Below the pieces are notes generated by a model. It made no database searches. It was given only the letters and a program-made list of their open reading frames with translations, and was not told the origin of the DNA. Below are positions 47,909-56,429 of a DNA stretch of 64,000 bases, piece after piece. The stretch covers positions 4,402,001 to 4,466,000 of the forward strand of contig NZ_JACMIA010000001.1 in assembly GCF_014252955.1 (NCBI RefSeq), in the 5' to 3' direction. Every line of letters starts with the position of its first letter. The stretch's first letter is position 1. The DNA is from Stappia sp. 28M-7 (GTDB lineage: Bacteria; Pseudomonadota; Alphaproteobacteria; Rhizobiales; Stappiaceae). A program made the position numbers and the translations under genes.

Positions 47909-48637
47909 ATGCTGCGGGTCGCCGGCATCGACGGCTGCCGCTCGGGGTGGATCGCGATCCTGCGCGACCACGCGGCGCCGGATGCTCCGCCCCGCCATAC
48001 GCTTCTGCAGCTCCGCGCCTTCGGTGAACTTCTCGCCGATCCCGGCATCTCCGTCCTTGCCGTCGACATGCCCATCGGCCTGCCCGAGCGCGCCGGGATC
48101 GGCGGGCGCGGGCCGGAGCGCTGCGTGCGCCCGCTGCTCGGTGAGCGCCAGTCCTCGGTCTTTTCCGTGCCCTCGCGGGCCGCCGTCTTCTGCCAGGACT
48201 ATGGCGAGGCCTGCGCCACCGCGCTCGCCACTTCCGAGCCGCCGCGCAAGGTCTCCCGCCAGGCCTTCCACCTCTTCCCGAAGATCCGCGAGATCGACGC
48301 GCTGATGACCCCGGCGCTGGAGGCGCGCGTCTTCGAGGTCCACCCTGAGCTCGCCTTCTGGCGGCTCAACGGCGAACGGGCGATGAGCCTGCCGAAAAAG
48401 GTGAAAAGCGCGGCCAGCATGCCGGGCCTCGACGAGCGCATCGCCCTTTTGTGCCGCTACGGCTACGACGAGGCGTTCCTGCGCCAGCGCCCGCCCTCCG
48501 GGGCCGGCCGCGACGATCTGATCGACGCCTGTGTCAATGCGGTGATCGCCGAGCGCATCGCGCAAGGACAGGCGGCATCGTTCCCGCCCGCGCCGGAGCG
48601 CGACGCGAGAGGCCTGCGGATGGCGATCTGGGCGTAA
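47909..48637 (+). CDS. DUF429 family protein
   Basis: This 242-residue protein opens with AGIDGCRSGWIAI and carries the SVFSVPSRAAVF and EVHPELAFWRLNG segments that mark DUF429 (an RNase H-like nuclease-fold family of unknown function). The acidic residues of the first strand and of the helix around DLIDACVNAVIAE are present. It starts 21 bases after pdxY and is probably part of the ispG-pdxY transcript. No role is proven in the family. Confidence 0.8.
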   Translation: MLRVAGIDGCRSGWIAILRDHAAPDAPPRHTLLQLRAFGELLADPGISVLAVDMPIGLPERAGIGGRGPERCVRPLLGERQSSVFSVPSRAAVFCQDYGEACATALATSEPPRKVSRQAFHLFPKIREIDALMTPALEARVFEVHPELAFWRLNGERAMSLPKKVKSAASMPGLDERIALLCRYGYDEAFLRQRPPSGAGRDDLIDACVNAVIAERIAQGQAASFPPAPERDARGLRMAIWA

Positions 48638-48692
48638 GCAATTCCAGGACCAGAAATGCTCCGGACATTCCGGAGATCGGAAAACGTTCGGA

Positions 48693-49940
48693 TCAGGGCT
48701 TGGCCGGAGGCACCGGCGCATTCGGGTCCGGCGTACCTTCGGCCGCTTCCGTCTCCTGCGAGCCGCCGCCAGAGAACAGCCGGCTGAAGAACCCGCCGGA
48801 CGACTTCTGCTCCGTCGGGGCGAACGCCGTCTGCTGCGTGGCCGCATCGGCCGTCGCTGCGGGAGCAGCTGCTGCCGTTGCCGCCGGAGCGGTTGCGGCG
48901 GCTGCCGCAGGTGCCGCATTGGTCGCGGCCACCGCGACGGGCTGGCTGGTGCCGGCGGCAGGGGTCGCCTCGACCGGCGCGGCTTCCGCCGTCTCGCCGG
49001 CCTTGTCCGCCTCGCTGTTGCCGAAGAGCGCGGCGATCTGCGCGCGGCGGCGCTCCGAGCGCTCCTCCGCCTCGGCGATCTCGATGATCTTCTGGTCGTC
49101 CGTGCGCTGCTTCTTGGCGACCGCCACCTCGATGGCGTCCGGCACGTCGTATTCGGGGCACTTGGCGGTGGCACGGAAGGGCACGCCCTCAACCAACGGC
49201 ACGGCGTCGAACACGTAGCGCTTCTCGCAAACGTCGATCTTCGGCGGCTGCTTGGTGACCTCGAAATGGTCGTAGCCGCTCTTCAGCATGCGCCAGAACT
49301 CGTAATGCTCCGACTTGCGGTGCTTGGCCAGGTTCTCCGCCGTCATGCGGAAGGGGAAGGCCTGCACCTGGAACGAGCGCTGGCCGCCCTTGAAGCTCTC
49401 CCGCGCCAGCGCGTAGATGTCCTGCACCTGCTGGTCGGTCATCGCGTAGCACCCGCGCGAGGAGCATGCGCCATGCACCATCAGATGCGTTCCGGTCCGG
49501 TTGTGCGACCGGTCGAACTTGTTGGGATAGCCGAGGTTGAACGCCAGGTGATAGCTGGAGTTCGGGTTCATCAATGCCGGCGTGATCTCGTAGAAGCCTT
49601 CCGGCGCCTGGCGGTCGCCTTCCTTGATCTTCGGGCCCAGTTCGCCGGACCACTTGCAGATCTCGAAGGTTTCCAGCAGCGCATAGCGACCCGACCGCGT
49701 CTGCTTCCAGACCTCCAGTGTTGATTCTTCCTTGAAGATGCGCAGCATGATCGGGCTCGTCATCGACATGTCGAGGCCCGGCAGCTTCTGCCGGATGCTG
49801 GCGCTGATCTCGCGCAGGTGCTTGGGACCGGCGGTGATCATCTCGTCGGCCTGACAACCGGCGAGCGCGCCGGCCAGCGCCAGCGCCACGAGTGTCCTGC
49901 GGGTGTTTGTGCGAAGCCGCGCGATCCCCTGCACCATCAT
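48693..49940 (-). CDS. YafK-type murein L,D-transpeptidase-like lipoprotein
   Basis: This is a 415-residue lipoprotein. Its signal peptide ends in a lipobox with Cys29 (LAGALAGC). The YkuD-type catalytic domain spans about residues 60-200, with His156 in THLMVHGACS and Cys164 in SSRGCYAM. The segment before it (IRIFKEESTLEVWKQ-type) is typical of the YafK/DpaA group, which in E. coli cuts Lpp off peptidoglycan. The last 130 residues are Ala/Pro/Thr-rich and probably disordered. The start could be either of two consecutive ATGs (49940 or 49937). Confidence 0.83.
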   Translation of the reverse strand: MMVQGIARLRTNTRRTLVALALAGALAGCQADEMITAGPKHLREISASIRQKLPGLDMSMTSPIMLRIFKEESTLEVWKQTRSGRYALLETFEICKWSGELGPKIKEGDRQAPEGFYEITPALMNPNSSYHLAFNLGYPNKFDRSHNRTGTHLMVHGACSSRGCYAMTDQQVQDIYALARESFKGGQRSFQVQAFPFRMTAENLAKHRKSEHYEFWRMLKSGYDHFEVTKQPPKIDVCEKRYVFDAVPLVEGVPFRATAKCPEYDVPDAIEVAVAKKQRTDDQKIIEIAEAEERSERRRAQIAALFGNSEADKAGETAEAAPVEATPAAGTSQPVAVAATNAAPAAAAATAPAATAAAAPAATADAATQQTAFAPTEQKSSGGFFSRLFSGGGSQETEAAEGTPDPNAPVPPAKP

Positions 49941-50207
49941 GCCTGTCTGCCCGAAACCTGGCCGAACCGTCGGCCGAAACCATATCCGAAACTGCGTTCG
50001 AAATCACGCCCGTGCGAACCCGTGCGCCTGCCGGCCAAGGCGCCAGTATTGGCGCGCGCGCCCTGCAAGGCCAGTCACTTGGGAGTTACCCCGCCAGCGG
50101 CCTGTCCGCGGCTGCGGCCGGGAACACAACGGTTCCTGCGGCCCCTCCCTGCGGACGGTCCTCGCACTGCTCGCGCCTTGCTGACGCAAGATTCTGGCGT
50201 TTTGGCG

Positions 50208-50232
50208 GCAAAAGCGCGGGCTTGGCGCCCGC
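50208..50232 (-). terminator. intrinsic terminator of accA
   Basis: On the minus strand, GCGGGC and GCCCGC pair (50227-50232 with 50216-50221) around GCCAA, followed by GCTTTTGCC. The site begins a few bases downstream of the accA stop codon. Confidence 0.7.
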
Positions 50233-50237
50233 AGGCC

Positions 50238-51191
50238 TTACAGCGACCGGCCGATGGCCAGGAACTTGTCGCGGCGATGGGCGCGGATTTCCTCGCCGCT
50301 CATGCCGTCGAAACGGGCCAGCGCCTTGTCGATGGCCGCGCCCGCGCGGTCGATGACGATGGCCTTGGCCCGGTGCGCGCCGCCCAGCGGCTCCTCGACG
50401 ATCTCGTCGATCACCTTGAGCTGGATCAGGTCCTGCGCGGTGATCTTCATGTTCGTGGCCGCATCCTGGGCCCTGGCGCTGTCGCGCCACAGGATCGAGG
50501 CGCCGGCCTCCGGCGAGATCACGCTGTAGATCGCGTGTTCCAGCATGGCGACATGGTTGGCCGTGGCAATCGCGATGGCACCGCCCGAACCGCCTTCGCC
50601 GATGATCAGGGCAAGGTTCGCCGTGCCCAGGCCCAGGCACGCATCCGTCGAGCGGGCGATGGCCTCGGCCTGGCCGCGCTCCTCGGCGCCGATGCCCGGA
50701 TAGGCGCCGGCAGTGTCGACGAAGGAAACCACTGGCAGGCCGAACCGCTCGGCCATGTGCATGATGCGCACCGACTTGCGGTAGCCCTCGGGCCGCGCCA
50801 TGCCGAAATTGTGCTTGAGCCGCGCCTGGGTGTCGGCGCCCTTCTCCTGGCCCAGGATCGCCACCGAGCGGCCGCGGAACCGGCCGATGCCGGCGATAAT
50901 CGCCGCATCCTCGGCATAGCCGCGATCGCCGGCCAGCGGCGTGAAGTCCTCGATCAGCCCGGTAATATAGTCGGCCGCATGCGGACGGTCCGGATGGCGC
51001 GCCACCAGGGTCTTCTGCCAGGGCGTCAGCCGCGAATAGAGGTCGCGCAGCGTCTGCTCGGCCTTCTTCTCCAGCCGCTCGATCTCGCCCGATATCTCGA
51101 CCGCCTCGCCCGAACCCGCGACCGACCGCAACTCATGGACCTTGCCCTGCAGGTCGGCGACGGGTTTTTCGAACTCGAGGAAGCTGTGCAT
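50238..51191 (-). CDS. accA: acetyl-CoA carboxylase carboxyltransferase subunit alpha
   Basis: This 317-residue alpha subunit of the heterotetrameric carboxyltransferase moves the carboxyl group from biotin to acetyl-CoA in fatty acid synthesis. I start at ATG 51191 (MHSFLEFEKPVADL), the conserved N-terminus. Key regions are FGMARPEGYRKSVRIMHMAERF, SFVDTAGAYPGIGAEERGQAEA and IIGEGGSGGAIAI. The longer frame beyond the ATG is not conserved. DUF3108 is upstream on the same strand, with a terminator between. Confidence 0.96.
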   Translation of the reverse strand: MHSFLEFEKPVADLQGKVHELRSVAGSGEAVEISGEIERLEKKAEQTLRDLYSRLTPWQKTLVARHPDRPHAADYITGLIEDFTPLAGDRGYAEDAAIIAGIGRFRGRSVAILGQEKGADTQARLKHNFGMARPEGYRKSVRIMHMAERFGLPVVSFVDTAGAYPGIGAEERGQAEAIARSTDACLGLGTANLALIIGEGGSGGAIAIATANHVAMLEHAIYSVISPEAGASILWRDSARAQDAATNMKITAQDLIQLKVIDEIVEEPLGGAHRAKAIVIDRAGAAIDKALARFDGMSGEEIRAHRRDKFLAIGRSL

Positions 51192-51319
51192 CGGTTTACC
51201 GGTCCAGAAAGTCTGCGGCGCGGCCTCATGCCGCCGCCGGGTCATTTGCGGCGCGACACTGGCGAGGGAGGCTGCCCCTGTCAAGTTGCCCACCGCGTCG
51301 ACATGGCGTGCGCGGGGCG

Positions 51320-51361
51320 AAAATGCAAGCGCCGGCGGGAACGATCCGCGCCGGCGCTTGC
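51320..51361 (-). terminator. intrinsic terminator downstream of the DUF3108 gene
   Basis: A perfect 13-bp stem, GCAAGCGCCGGCG (51325-51337) with CGCCGGCGCTTGC (51349-51361), is followed on the minus strand by ATTTTCG. It closes the DUF3108 transcript before accA. Confidence 0.75.
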
Positions 51362-51394
51362 GAAAACCGGGATGTGTCCTGTGGTTTTTTCGTC

Positions 51395-52276
51395 CTAGCG
51401 GGCGGCCTGGTCCTGCCCCGACTTGAAGTCGAGCTGGCGCGGCTCCACCACCAGAGTGCCGCTGTTGGTGCCCATCTCGATGCGATAGGGCACGAAGACC
51501 CGGCCGGAGCCGAGCGGAGCCAGCCAGGCTTCCATGCGGCGGTTCTCGGCCATGTACTTCACCGACTTGGTCGAGGGACGATGGCCGGCGACCGGGATCC
51601 AGCGTGCCGAGCACACCACCACCTTGCCGTCATAGCCCTTGCCCGAGACTTCGCGGATTTCCTTGAAACCGAGCTGGATGTCGAAGCGCGTCCAGCCGTC
51701 GAAGACCGGGATGCGGCGCTCGCAGACCGAGGCGTCCGGCTGGCCCTTGGCCGCCTTGACCGGCATCAGGATGGCGCTCAGCGGGTCGACCACGTTGCGC
51801 GTGTGCTTCTTGGTGACCTCGATCCGCTCCGGGTTCGGCTTGAACTTCGGCGTCACGCGCATCGAGCGCACCTTGCCCGAGCCCTGCGCCAGATCGACGA
51901 AGAAGTCGCGGTCGGCCGCGCGCGAGGCCATCTTGTAGCTCGACGGCACCACCTTCTTGCCGGACACCCAGCCGGAGGCCTCCGCTCCGCCCTTGCCGGC
52001 GGAAAACAGCGTGCCGATGCCAGCCGGCTCCATGCCCACCTTGGCCGAATAGGCATTGGCCTGCACCACCAGCGACAGCGAGCCGCGGGCGATCTTGAAG
52101 CCCGCGACGGAGATATCGTAGACGCCGCCGAGCCGCGCGGTCTCGGCGCTTGCCGGGCCGGCGGCCAACGGCGCGACCAGGAGGGCAGCGGCGGCAAGGC
52201 CGGCGGGAAGCAGGCGGCGGATCTGGGCCCCGGAAGACGGCTGGGGCCTTGCAGACGAAAGGGAGAGCCTGGACAT
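51395..52276 (-). CDS. DUF3108 periplasmic protein
   Basis: This is a 293-residue protein, started at ATG 52276 (MSRLSLSSAR). It has a long N-terminal signal region ending near GPASA at about residue 44. The mature part contains the DUF3108 core: LGGVYDISVAGFKIARGSLSL, DPLSAILMPVK and RWIPVAGHRPSTKSVKYM. The family is common in alphaproteobacteria and has no defined role; a beta-rich fold is expected. A terminator lies between it and accA. Confidence 0.82.
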   Translation of the reverse strand: MSRLSLSSARPQPSSGAQIRRLLPAGLAAAALLVAPLAAGPASAETARLGGVYDISVAGFKIARGSLSLVVQANAYSAKVGMEPAGIGTLFSAGKGGAEASGWVSGKKVVPSSYKMASRAADRDFFVDLAQGSGKVRSMRVTPKFKPNPERIEVTKKHTRNVVDPLSAILMPVKAAKGQPDASVCERRIPVFDGWTRFDIQLGFKEIREVSGKGYDGKVVVCSARWIPVAGHRPSTKSVKYMAENRRMEAWLAPLGSGRVFVPYRIEMGTNSGTLVVEPRQLDFKSGQDQAAR

Positions 52277-52911
52277 CGGAACCTCACACACCGCGCGGCC
52301 ACGGCCGGCAGGACAACACACTCGACTTCGGCTTCGCTCCGGCGCCTTTGATTCCGCAGCCCGCTTGGGCGTCCGCGGAACCTGTCACCGCCTCCCGCCC
52401 GCGCCTTTCAGCCCGTCCCGCACCTGGCGTCCGTCGGCCGGACACGCCGTGTCGAAGAGATGGGCCGAAGCCGGATGGTTAAGCGAAAGACCGTCCCCGC
52501 GCGGTCCGGCCTGATGCCGGTCGGTTCCCGCGGGACGGCGAACCGTTCACGCATGCATTTTCAGCCAGCACGGTAACCGCATGGTTAACGGACTGCAAAT
52601 GTCCTGCATCGACCTGCGCACGCAAGGCGCTCCGCGTTGCGCCCGCGCCACGCTTGCGCTATCGGGGGGCTGCGCCATCGACGGGCCGAAGCGCAAGGCG
52701 CCCCGCCCTGCCGCTTTCGCGCGATTTCGCGTGCAAGACGCCTTGACGGCGCGTCGCGCGCCCCGTATAGCAGGCCGACTTTTCGACCATTGCCGGACAA
52801 TGGGCGCCGGGCCGTGCGGGTCCGCGAACGCCCCGGCAATCTCCAGCAGGGGCATCCGCCCCGTCTTGAAACGATCGGGGCTTGCTCCGAGAAGAAAGAA
52901 AAAGGTGTCCC
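52277..52911. other. intergenic region between divergent DUF3108 and rpmB genes
   Basis: These 635 bases hold no supported gene. The short frames lack ribosome sites, have no recognisable product, and cross the rpmB promoter. The region contains that promoter at 52743-52771 and two TTAACCAT motifs (read on the minus strand, at 52475-52482 and 52581-52588) of the kind bound as half-sites by CtrA. Nothing else could be assigned, and an untranslated RNA cannot be excluded. Confidence 0.5.
52743..52771 (+). promoter_or_regulatory. sigma-70 type promoter of rpmB
   Basis: TTGACG (52743-52748) and TATAGC (52766-52771) are separated by 17 bases, the optimal spacing. The start codon of rpmB lies about 140 bases downstream, so a leader of about 130 bases is predicted. 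Confidence 0.7.
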
Positions 52912-53214
52912 ATGGCACGCCGTTGCGAACTCACCGGCAAGGACGTGATGACCGGTAACAACGTCAGCCACGCCAACAACAAGTCGCGCCGCCGGTTCCT
53001 GCCGAACCTGTGCAACGTGTCGCTGATTTCCGACGCGCTGGGCGAGACCTACAAGCTGCGCATCTCTGCGCATGCGCTGCGCTCGGTCGAGCATCGCGGC
53101 GGCCTCGATGCCTTCCTTTTGAAGGCTGCCGAGAGCGACCTGTCGCCGAAGGCCCGCATCCTGCGCACCGAGATCAAGCGTCGCCTGGCCGCTTCGGCCG
53201 CCGCTGCGGCCTGA
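52912..53214 (+). CDS. rpmB: 50S ribosomal protein L28
   Basis: This 100-residue L28 protein of the large ribosomal subunit begins [20 protein letters not shown]. It carries the conserved [19 protein letters not shown] and [16 protein letters not shown] segments typical of alphaproteobacteria. A short extra ATG ten codons upstream is ignored because the conserved start is at 52912. A promoter and a terminator bracket it. Confidence 0.97.
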   Translation: MARRCELTGKDVMTGNNVSHANNKSRRRFLPNLCNVSLISDALGETYKLRISAHALRSVEHRGGLDAFLLKAAESDLSPKARILRTEIKRRLAASAAAAA

Positions 53215-53290
53215 TACGCGCCCAGGTCAGCGTCTGTCCGGCAGGCTCGCCCGCCGGACCTGATGCGACCATCGACGAACGAGCTTGCAG

Positions 53291-53312
53291 GAGGCGCCAT
53301 GGCGCCTCTTTT
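53291..53312 (+). terminator. intrinsic terminator of rpmB
   Basis: GAGGCGCC and GGCGCCTC (53291-53298 and 53301-53308) form a palindrome, followed by TTTTC. It lies 77 bases after the rpmB stop codon. Confidence 0.75.
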
Positions 53313-53383
53313 CGCGTTTCCGGCATCCGCCGGGGCCGCTTCGTACCCGGCCGGCATGCGGCCGAAGGTCAGGACCCATCGAC

Positions 53384-54058
53384 ATGACGCAGACCCGCTT
53401 CGCACCGGCATCCTTCACCCTCGCGCAGGCCGTTCCCGCGGTCCTTGCCATGGCGGTCGTCGTCGTCGCCTCCAATATCCTGGTCCAGTATCCGCTGGAC
53501 GCGACGCTGGGCGGGCTGAACCTTGCCGACCTGCTGACCTGGGGCGCCTTCACCTATCCGGCCGCCTTCCTCGTCACCGACCTCACCAACCGCCGCTTCG
53601 GCCCGAGCGCCGCACGCAAGGTCGTGCTGGTCGGCTTCGCGCTCGCAGTGCTGCTGTCGATCTGGCTCGCGACCCCACGCATCGCGGTCGCCTCCGGCTC
53701 GGCCTTCCTGATGGCCCACCTGCTCGACATCGCCGTCTTCGACCGGCTGCGCCGCTTCACCTGGTGGCTGGCGCCGGCCGTCTCCTCGACGCTGGCCTCG
53801 ATCCTCGACACGGTGCTGTTCTTCGGTCTCGCCTTCTCCCTCGCTGCGACCCCGCTGCTCGGCTATGGCGACGAGTTCGCGACCTCCGCCGCTCCGTTCC
53901 TCAGCGTCTTTTCGCTGGAGCTGCCGCGCTGGCTGTCCTGGGCCGCCGGTGATTTCACGGTGAAGCTGCTGGTCGCCGCCGCCCTGCTCGTGCCCTACCG
54001 GCTGATGCTCGCGGTTCTGATCCCGGCCCCGGCCGGCGGAAACGCCAACCGCGCCTGA
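53384..54058 (+). CDS. queuosine precursor transporter, YhhQ/VUT family
   Basis: This 224-residue membrane protein starts at ATG 53384 and has about six hydrophobic segments. The family mark FLVTDLTNRRFGPSAAR near residue 65 is clear, as is AFLMAHLLDIAVFDRLRR. YhhQ (QueT-like VUT family) imports preQ0 or preQ1 for tRNA queuosine. gluQ at 38.7 kb modifies Q34 and fits the same pathway. A strong terminator follows. Confidence 0.87.
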   Translation: MTQTRFAPASFTLAQAVPAVLAMAVVVVASNILVQYPLDATLGGLNLADLLTWGAFTYPAAFLVTDLTNRRFGPSAARKVVLVGFALAVLLSIWLATPRIAVASGSAFLMAHLLDIAVFDRLRRFTWWLAPAVSSTLASILDTVLFFGLAFSLAATPLLGYGDEFATSAAPFLSVFSLELPRWLSWAAGDFTVKLLVAAALLVPYRLMLAVLIPAPAGGNANRA

Positions 54059-54079
54059 TCCAGTCCAGTTCAGACAAAC

Positions 54080-54107
54080 AAAAAGCGCGCCCTCCGGCGC
54101 GCTTTTT
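54080..54107 (+). terminator. intrinsic terminator after the queuosine precursor transporter
   Basis: A perfect 12-bp stem, AAAAAGCGCGCC (54080-54091) with GGCGCGCTTTTT (54096-54107), surrounds a CTCC loop. Because it has both A- and T-runs it may work on both strands. Confidence 0.9.
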
Positions 54108-54160
54108 CGTTTTCGGGGTAGTGTTCAGGACGCTCTTTCGGAACAGCCCCCTCTCAGGAT

Positions 54161-54199
54161 GTCATCCCGGTCAAGCGCAGCGCAGAACCGGGACCCATT
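54161..54199 (+). repeat. interspersed palindromic repeat, copy R5
   Basis: GTCATCCCGGTCAAGCGCAG followed by CAGAACCGGGACCCATTGG is a diverged copy of the unit at 6841 and 7314. Here the first arm is CCCGG and the second is CCGGG. Confidence 0.6.
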
Positions 54200-54239
54200 G
54201 GCACCCTCGGCAGGCGTGAGGCGAACAGGCCTCTCCTGC

Positions 54240-54285
54240 GTCTTCCCGGGCAAGGCGTAGCCGCGACCCGGGACCGGAGAGCCAC
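54240..54285 (+). repeat. interspersed palindromic repeat, copy R6
   Basis: GTCTTCCCGGGCAAGGCGTA and CGCGACCCGGGACCGGAGAG form a second copy close to R5, downstream of the folD stop. Confidence 0.55.
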
Positions 54286-54335
54286 CGACCTGTCGTCAGC
54301 GCTCAACCGCCTGCGCCGATCCTCAAAGCGCCTTC

Positions 54336-55232
54336 CTACAGCGCCGGCGCGGGCAGCCCCCGGCGGGCGCAGGCCGCCTGCACCGTGTTCGCCAGCAGGC
54401 AGGCGATGGTCATCGGCCCGACGCCGCCCGGCACCGGGGTGATCGCCCCTGCGACCTTCACCGCCTCGTCGAAGGCGACGTCGCCGACGAGCCGCGTCTT
54501 GCCCTCGCCGCGCTCGGGCGCCGGCACCCGGTTGATGCCGACATCGATCACCGTCGCCCCCGGCTTCACCCAGTCGCCGCGCACCATCTGCGGCCGGCCG
54601 ACGGCCGCGACCAGAATGTCGGCGCGCCGGCACAGCTCGGCAATATCGCGCGTGCGCGAATGCGCCATGGTCACCGTGCAGTTGGCGTTCTGCAGCAGCA
54701 GGGCCACCGGCTTGCCGACCAGGATCGAACGGCCGAGCACCACCGCATCGAGGCCGGAGAGATCCCCGCCATGCGCCTCGCTCGCCAGCATCACGCAGCC
54801 CTTCGGCGTGCACGGCACCAGGCCCGGCCGGCCGAGCACGATCCGCCCGGCATTGGTCGGGTGCAGCCCGTCGACATCCTTGGCCGGGTCGATGGCCAGC
54901 ACCACCTTGTCCGTGTCGATCTGCGCCGGTAGCGGCATCTGTACCAGGATGCCGTCGACCTCCGGGTCCGCGTTGAGCCGCGCCACCAGGTCGAGCAGCT
55001 CCGCCTCCGGCGTGTCCGCCGGCAGCCGGTGTTCGATCGAGCGCATGCCGCATTCCTCGGTCTGGCGCACCTTGTTGGAGACATAGACCTGGCTCGCCGG
55101 ATCCTCGCCGACCAGCACCACCGCAAGGCCGGGCGTCACGCCGTGGCCCGCCTTCAGCGCGGACACCGCCTCGCGCACGTCGCCGCGCAGGCGCGCCGCC
55201 CGCGCCTTGCCGTCGATCAGCTTTGCAGTCAT
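54336..55232 (-). CDS. folD: bifunctional methylenetetrahydrofolate dehydrogenase/cyclohydrolase
   Basis: This 298-residue folate enzyme interconverts 5,10-methylene-THF and 10-formyl-THF with NADP. I start at ATG 55232 ([10 protein letters not shown]). The catalytic lysine is Lys54 in [11 protein letters not shown], followed by the conserved Gly after the loop. The [11 protein letters not shown] and [11 protein letters not shown] motifs are intact. DUF167 and YggT genes lie upstream on the same strand. Confidence 0.96.
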   Translation of the reverse strand: MTAKLIDGKARAARLRGDVREAVSALKAGHGVTPGLAVVLVGEDPASQVYVSNKVRQTEECGMRSIEHRLPADTPEAELLDLVARLNADPEVDGILVQMPLPAQIDTDKVVLAIDPAKDVDGLHPTNAGRIVLGRPGLVPCTPKGCVMLASEAHGGDLSGLDAVVLGRSILVGKPVALLLQNANCTVTMAHSRTRDIAELCRRADILVAAVGRPQMVRGDWVKPGATVIDVGINRVPAPERGEGKTRLVGDVAFDEAVKVAGAITPVPGGVGPMTIACLLANTVQAACARRGLPAPAL

Positions 55233-55273
55233 GGAACCTCCGGAAGACACCGTCAAAGTTGGGCAAAGTCGAG

Positions 55274-55624
55274 TTACTTTAGCTGCCCGCCGCCGGCGAT
55301 GTCGGCAAGACGAGCGGCAATTGCATGCGCATCCGCGTCATCGCGGGCGCCAAGGACAAACGTCTTGAGCCGGGCCGTCGCCCCGGCGGTCAGCCGCACA
55401 TCGCGCTTCGCAAGGCCGAGTTCCGCGGCGAGAACGGCAGCGACGGCCGCATTGGCCGCCCCCTTGTCGGCGACCGCCCGCACCCGCACGCAGAGCACGG
55501 CGCGCCCGTCGGACAGGCGCGTCACCCCGTCGATGCCGTCGCGCGCGGCGCGCGGCGTTGCCCGCACCGCAAGGCGCACCCCGTCCCGCGCCACGCTCCA
55601 GGCCGTGTCGGCGTCACCGGTCAT
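55274..55624 (-). CDS. DUF167 (YggU) family protein
   Basis: This is a 116-residue small soluble protein. The N-terminal strand pattern [21 protein letters not shown] and the core [20 protein letters not shown] are characteristic of DUF167. The function is unknown. It lies 23 bases downstream of YggT and about 40 bases upstream of folD, an order often seen in alphaproteobacteria. Confidence 0.88.
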   Translation of the reverse strand: MTGDADTAWSVARDGVRLAVRATPRAARDGIDGVTRLSDGRAVLCVRVRAVADKGAANAAVAAVLAAELGLAKRDVRLTAGATARLKTFVLGARDDADAHAIAARLADIAGGGQLK

Positions 55625-55647
55625 CGCGGCAGCGGGGCGGCGCGTCG

Positions 55648-55938
55648 TCAGAAGACGTTGGGATAGACGTAGTAGGCCAGCACCCGCTGCAGCAGGAAGA
55701 TGCCGAGCAGCAGGATGATCGGCGACAGGTCGAGCCCGCCCATCGACGGCACGTAGCGGCGGATCGGCCGTAGCAAGGGTTCGGTCAGGTTGTAGAGCAC
55801 CTGCCCGATCATCGCGACGAACTGGTTGCGCGAGTTGATCACGTTGAAGGCATAGAGCCAGGAGAAGATCGCGCTGGCGATGATCACCCACGTATACAGA
55901 TTGAGGATGAGGAAGATCACGTCGAGGATGGCACGCAT
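55648..55938 (-). CDS. YggT family membrane protein
   Basis: This 96-residue integral membrane protein with two or three hydrophobic segments starts at ATG 55938. The YggT core is visible: [44 protein letters not shown]. The family is linked to osmotic stress, and its plant relatives to photosynthetic complex assembly. The role here is unknown. The DUF167 gene follows 23 bases later. Confidence 0.92.
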   Translation of the reverse strand: MRAILDVIFLILNLYTWVIIASAIFSWLYAFNVINSRNQFVAMIGQVLYNLTEPLLRPIRRYVPSMGGLDLSPIILLLGIFLLQRVLAYYVYPNVF

Positions 55939-56100
55939 GGACGGCGGGTCTCCGGCTTGGACCGACGGGGGCTTTGACCGACGGGGGTGATTTCCCCTCA
56001 TGTAGCCGCCACGCGCGCCCGCCGCAAGGCTCCTCGGGGCCGCGCGCCGGGCGGTGCACACGGCTTGTCTACAGGCTGTCCATGCGCACCGGGGAAATGC

Positions 56101-56130
56101 TTGACAGGGACACCCGCCCTCTCCTAAATG
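56101..56130 (+). promoter_or_regulatory. promoter of tRNA-Ala
   Basis: TTGACA (56101-56106) is a perfect -35 element. The -10 candidate is TAAATG at 56125-56130 with 18-base spacing (or CTAAAT with 17). The tRNA starts about 20 bases later. Confidence 0.6.
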
Positions 56131-56149
56131 CCGCTCACGCTCGAAGAGC

Positions 56150-56225
56150 GGGGCCGTAGCTCAGATGGGAGAGCGCTGCAATCGCACTGCAGAGGTCAGG
56201 GGTTCGATTCCCCTCGGCTCCACCA
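56150..56225 (+). tRNA. tRNA-Ala, anticodon CGC
   Basis: This 76-base tRNA has a complete cloverleaf. The acceptor arms GGGGCCG and CGGCTCC pair with one G-T pair. The D arm starts AGCTCAGATGGGAGAGC, the anticodon stem is CTGCA/TGCAG with loop ATCGCAC (anticodon CGC), and the T arm is GGGGTTCGATTCCCC. The 3' CCA is encoded. It decodes GCG alanine codons, which are common in this GC-rich genome. Confidence 0.97.
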
Positions 56226-56429
56226 ATTTCCCCCGACCACTTCATATCACCAGCAGAACGCCCGGATCGCGGTCGTTCGCGAAGGCTCGCAGGCCGGTCT
56301 TCCGGATGCGGCCGCAGTCTGTCGCGGCGCTTGCACTCCCTCGCGCGGCCGATCCCTAAAATTGTAGCGATCCGGTTCAGCTGGTGTTCATCTGGCCTCT
56401 CCTACAGGGAGGCGACAGGATGATACCCG

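Noticed and set aside
52547-52918. 123-codon minus-strand ORF between DUF3108 and rpmB
   Set aside because: It overlaps the rpmB promoter and start and has no recognisable family or ribosome site.
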